From Flavobacteriaceae bacterium (GTDB lineage: Bacteria > Bacteroidota > Bacteroidia > Flavobacteriales > Flavobacteriaceae): a DNA stretch of 6,532 nucleotides. This document shows positions 5,088 through 6,532 of the stretch, in pieces (position 1 is the stretch's first letter; each line of letters begins with the position of its first letter). The position numbers and the translations under genes were made by a program. The notes under the pieces are model-generated. The model worked only from the letters and a program-made list of their open reading frames with translations. It was not told where the DNA came from and did no database searches. Location: the NCBI GenBank assembly GCA_949507465.1, contig CATEMS010000027.1:1-6532 (forward strand), read 5' to 3'.

Positions 5088-6532
5088 GTGACTTTAGACA
5101 CTACCAATAGTATTGATGAAACAAAAACAGGTAAGGATTTATACTCTTACCAAAAAGGGGCAATTGATAAGATCTTCAAAGCTTTTGATGATGCTCCACA
5201 AGATTATCATTTGTTATATCAATTACCAACAGGTGGTGGGAAAACAGTAATTTTCTCTGAGATTGTAAGGCAATATCTAAAAAATCATAACAAGCGGGTG
5301 CTTATAATGACACACCGTATAGAACTTTTATACCAAACCTCTAATATGCTTACAGAGTTTGGGGTCATCAACAAGGTGGTTAATAGCACCGCAAACCTTG
5401 ACGACCAAGATCAATACAGCTGTTTTGTTGCCATGGTCGAGACATTAAACAATAGACTCCAAGACGATAAATTTGATATCAGTAACATTGGCCTTGTGAT
5501 TATAGATGAGGCGCACTACAATTCATTTACAAAGTTGTTTGGCTATTTTGATAAGTCTTTTATTCTAGGGGTAACAGCAACTCCCTTGAGCTCAAACATC
5601 AAACTCCCAATGAATGATAACTACAATGAGCTTATTGTAGGAGAGACCATAGAGGCTTTGATAGAAAATGAATTTTTATCTAGAGCAAATACCTACAGTT
5701 ATAATGTAGGGCTTACCTCACTAGAGATTGGTGCCAATGGTGATTATACCGTTAAGTCTTCTGAAGATTTATACACCACCAATGACATGCTAAGTAAACT
5801 CATGCATGCTTATGAGGAGCATTCAAAGGGTAAAAAAACCCTGATATTTAACAATGGTATCAACACCTCTTTATACGTTTATGATGCATTTAACTATGCG
5901 GGATATCCTGTAAGACACCTAGACAATACTGCCACTAAAAAACAGAGAAAAGAAATTTTAGACTGGTTTCATGTAACACCAGATGCTATTTTAACATCCG
6001 TAAGTATTTTAACTACAGGTTTTGATGAGCCAACTGTGGAATCCATTATTTTAAATAGGGCTACCAAATCTTTGACACTTTACTATCAAATGATTGGCCG
6101 TGGCTCTCGTATTTTAAAAGACAAATCTACTTTTGATGTAATAGATCTTGGAAATAATTTTCATCGTTTTGGACCTTGGGGTGCAGATTTAGATTGGCAA
6201 CGAATTTTTAGATCACCAAACTATTACCTTGATAACCTTATGGATGACGAGGAGCTGGAAAGCTACTTTGTGTATGAAATGCCAGAGGAACTAAGAGCAG
6301 CTTTTTCAAAATCCGAGGATGTCTCCTTTGATATTAAAAAAGCCTACACAGAGTCTGTGAAGGCAGGTCAATCCTCAAAGGTCATTCTAGAGCGTTCTAT
6401 CGCTCAACATGCTTTGATATGCTCTCAAAACAGTGAAGATGTGTATGACGCTTTACTGTTAGCAAAAAAATTGGGTGATGATATAGATTTTAGAATAGAG
6501 CGGTATTCAAAATGCATCAGTAAAAGCACTCA
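5088..6532 (+). CDS. SF2 DEAH-type helicase, GTG start, 3' end beyond window
   Basis: The frame is open for 481 codons to the right edge. Superfamily 2 motifs are complete: Q-motif-like YSYQKGAI (19-26), Walker A PTGGGKT (47-53, Lys52), motif Ia MTHRIELL (74-81), motif II DEAH (140-143), motif III TAT (163-165), motif IV TLIFNNG (251-257), motif V TTGFDEP (309-315) and motif VI QMIGRGSR (334-341). This is a RecA-like pair of domains of the ResIII/helicase-C type, an ATP-dependent DNA or RNA unwinding or translocating enzyme in the cytoplasm. Residues from about 365 on (GPWGADLDWQRIF and beyond) match no domain I recognise. The start is the GTG at 5088: an in-frame TAA at 5073-5075 blocks extension, and the next in-frame ATG (codon 74) would remove Walker A. 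No nuclease or methylase domain and no restriction partner is visible, so a restriction-enzyme role is unsupported. Flavobacterial relatives I recall are stand-alone proteins of roughly 500-520 residues, which would put the stop shortly past the edge (inference). Confidence 0.9.
   Translation, partial: MTLDTTNSIDETKTGKDLYSYQKGAIDKIFKAFDDAPQDYHLLYQLPTGGGKTVIFSEIVRQYLKNHNKRVLIMTHRIELLYQTSNMLTEFGVINKVVNSTANLDDQDQYSCFVAMVETLNNRLQDDKFDISNIGLVIIDEAHYNSFTKLFGYFDKSFILGVTATPLSSNIKLPMNDNYNELIVGETIEALIENEFLSRANTYSYNVGLTSLEIGANGDYTVKSSEDLYTTNDMLSKLMHAYEEHSKGKKTLIFNNGINTSLYVYDAFNYAGYPVRHLDNTATKKQRKEILDWFHVTPDAILTSVSILTTGFDEPTVESIILNRATKSLTLYYQMIGRGSRILKDKSTFDVIDLGNNFHRFGPWGADLDWQRIFRSPNYYLDNLMDDEELESYFVYEMPEELRAAFSKSEDVSFDIKKAYTESVKAGQSSKVILERSIAQHALICSQNSEDVYDALLLAKKLGDDIDFRIERYSKCISKST

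Noticed and set aside
5033..5110. Short plus-strand frame (25 codons from an ATG at 5033) overlapping the SF2 helicase start
   Set aside because: Considered as a leader peptide, but the TAATTTTG promoter candidate lies inside it, there is no ribosome-binding site, and nothing in its sequence suggests attenuation.
5088..6532. Type I or III restriction-modification subunit reading of the SF2 helicase
   Set aside because: The core is ResIII-like, but there is no PD-(D/E)XK or other nuclease motif in the visible part and no methyltransferase or specificity gene beside it.

Overview
The window reads as chromosomal DNA from a member of the Bacteroidetes, most likely a flavobacterium. The support is low GC by eye, weak Shine-Dalgarno sequences, several intergenic matches to the Bacteroidetes -7 promoter element TAnnTTTG, and a gene set typical of that group: a DUF3822 protein, a compact RecD/Dda-like helicase, KdsB, and a YebC protein of the 'MGRAFEFRKARKMKRW' subtype. 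I see no mobile element, CRISPR array, tRNA, rRNA or sign of recent transfer.

Layout from left to right. Positions 1-1139 (minus strand) hold a two-gene unit. The first gene encodes a one-TM, pseudopilin-like protein of unknown function, and it overlaps by 26 nt the start of a DUF3822 gene that runs off the left edge. Positions 1140-1262 are a short divergent intergenic region with a good promoter on the minus side. On the plus strand follow a complete SF1B helicase (1263-2693), kdsB (2781-3521; CMP-Kdo synthesis for lipopolysaccharide) and a small PlsC-type acyltransferase (3579-4115). The acyltransferase converges on yebC (4139-4858, minus strand). A 229-nt divergent region (4859-5087) carries outward promoter candidates for both neighbours and an AT-only palindrome. 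The last gene, an SF2 DEAH-type helicase, begins at a GTG at 5088 and runs off the right edge.

Functionally this is mostly housekeeping: DNA unwinding (two unrelated helicases), cell-envelope lipid A/LPS and phospholipid-type chemistry (kdsB plus acyltransferase), and translation (YebC). I do not see a clear new defence or biosynthetic system. The least explained part is the left-hand pair. A single-pass membrane protein with a pilin-like juxtamembrane segment is co-encoded with a protein from a family I recall as having an actin-like ATPase fold. That combination resembles the membrane-plus-actin-fold architecture of PilM/PilN or GspL in pilus and type II secretion machines. This is a hypothesis, not a demonstrated homology.
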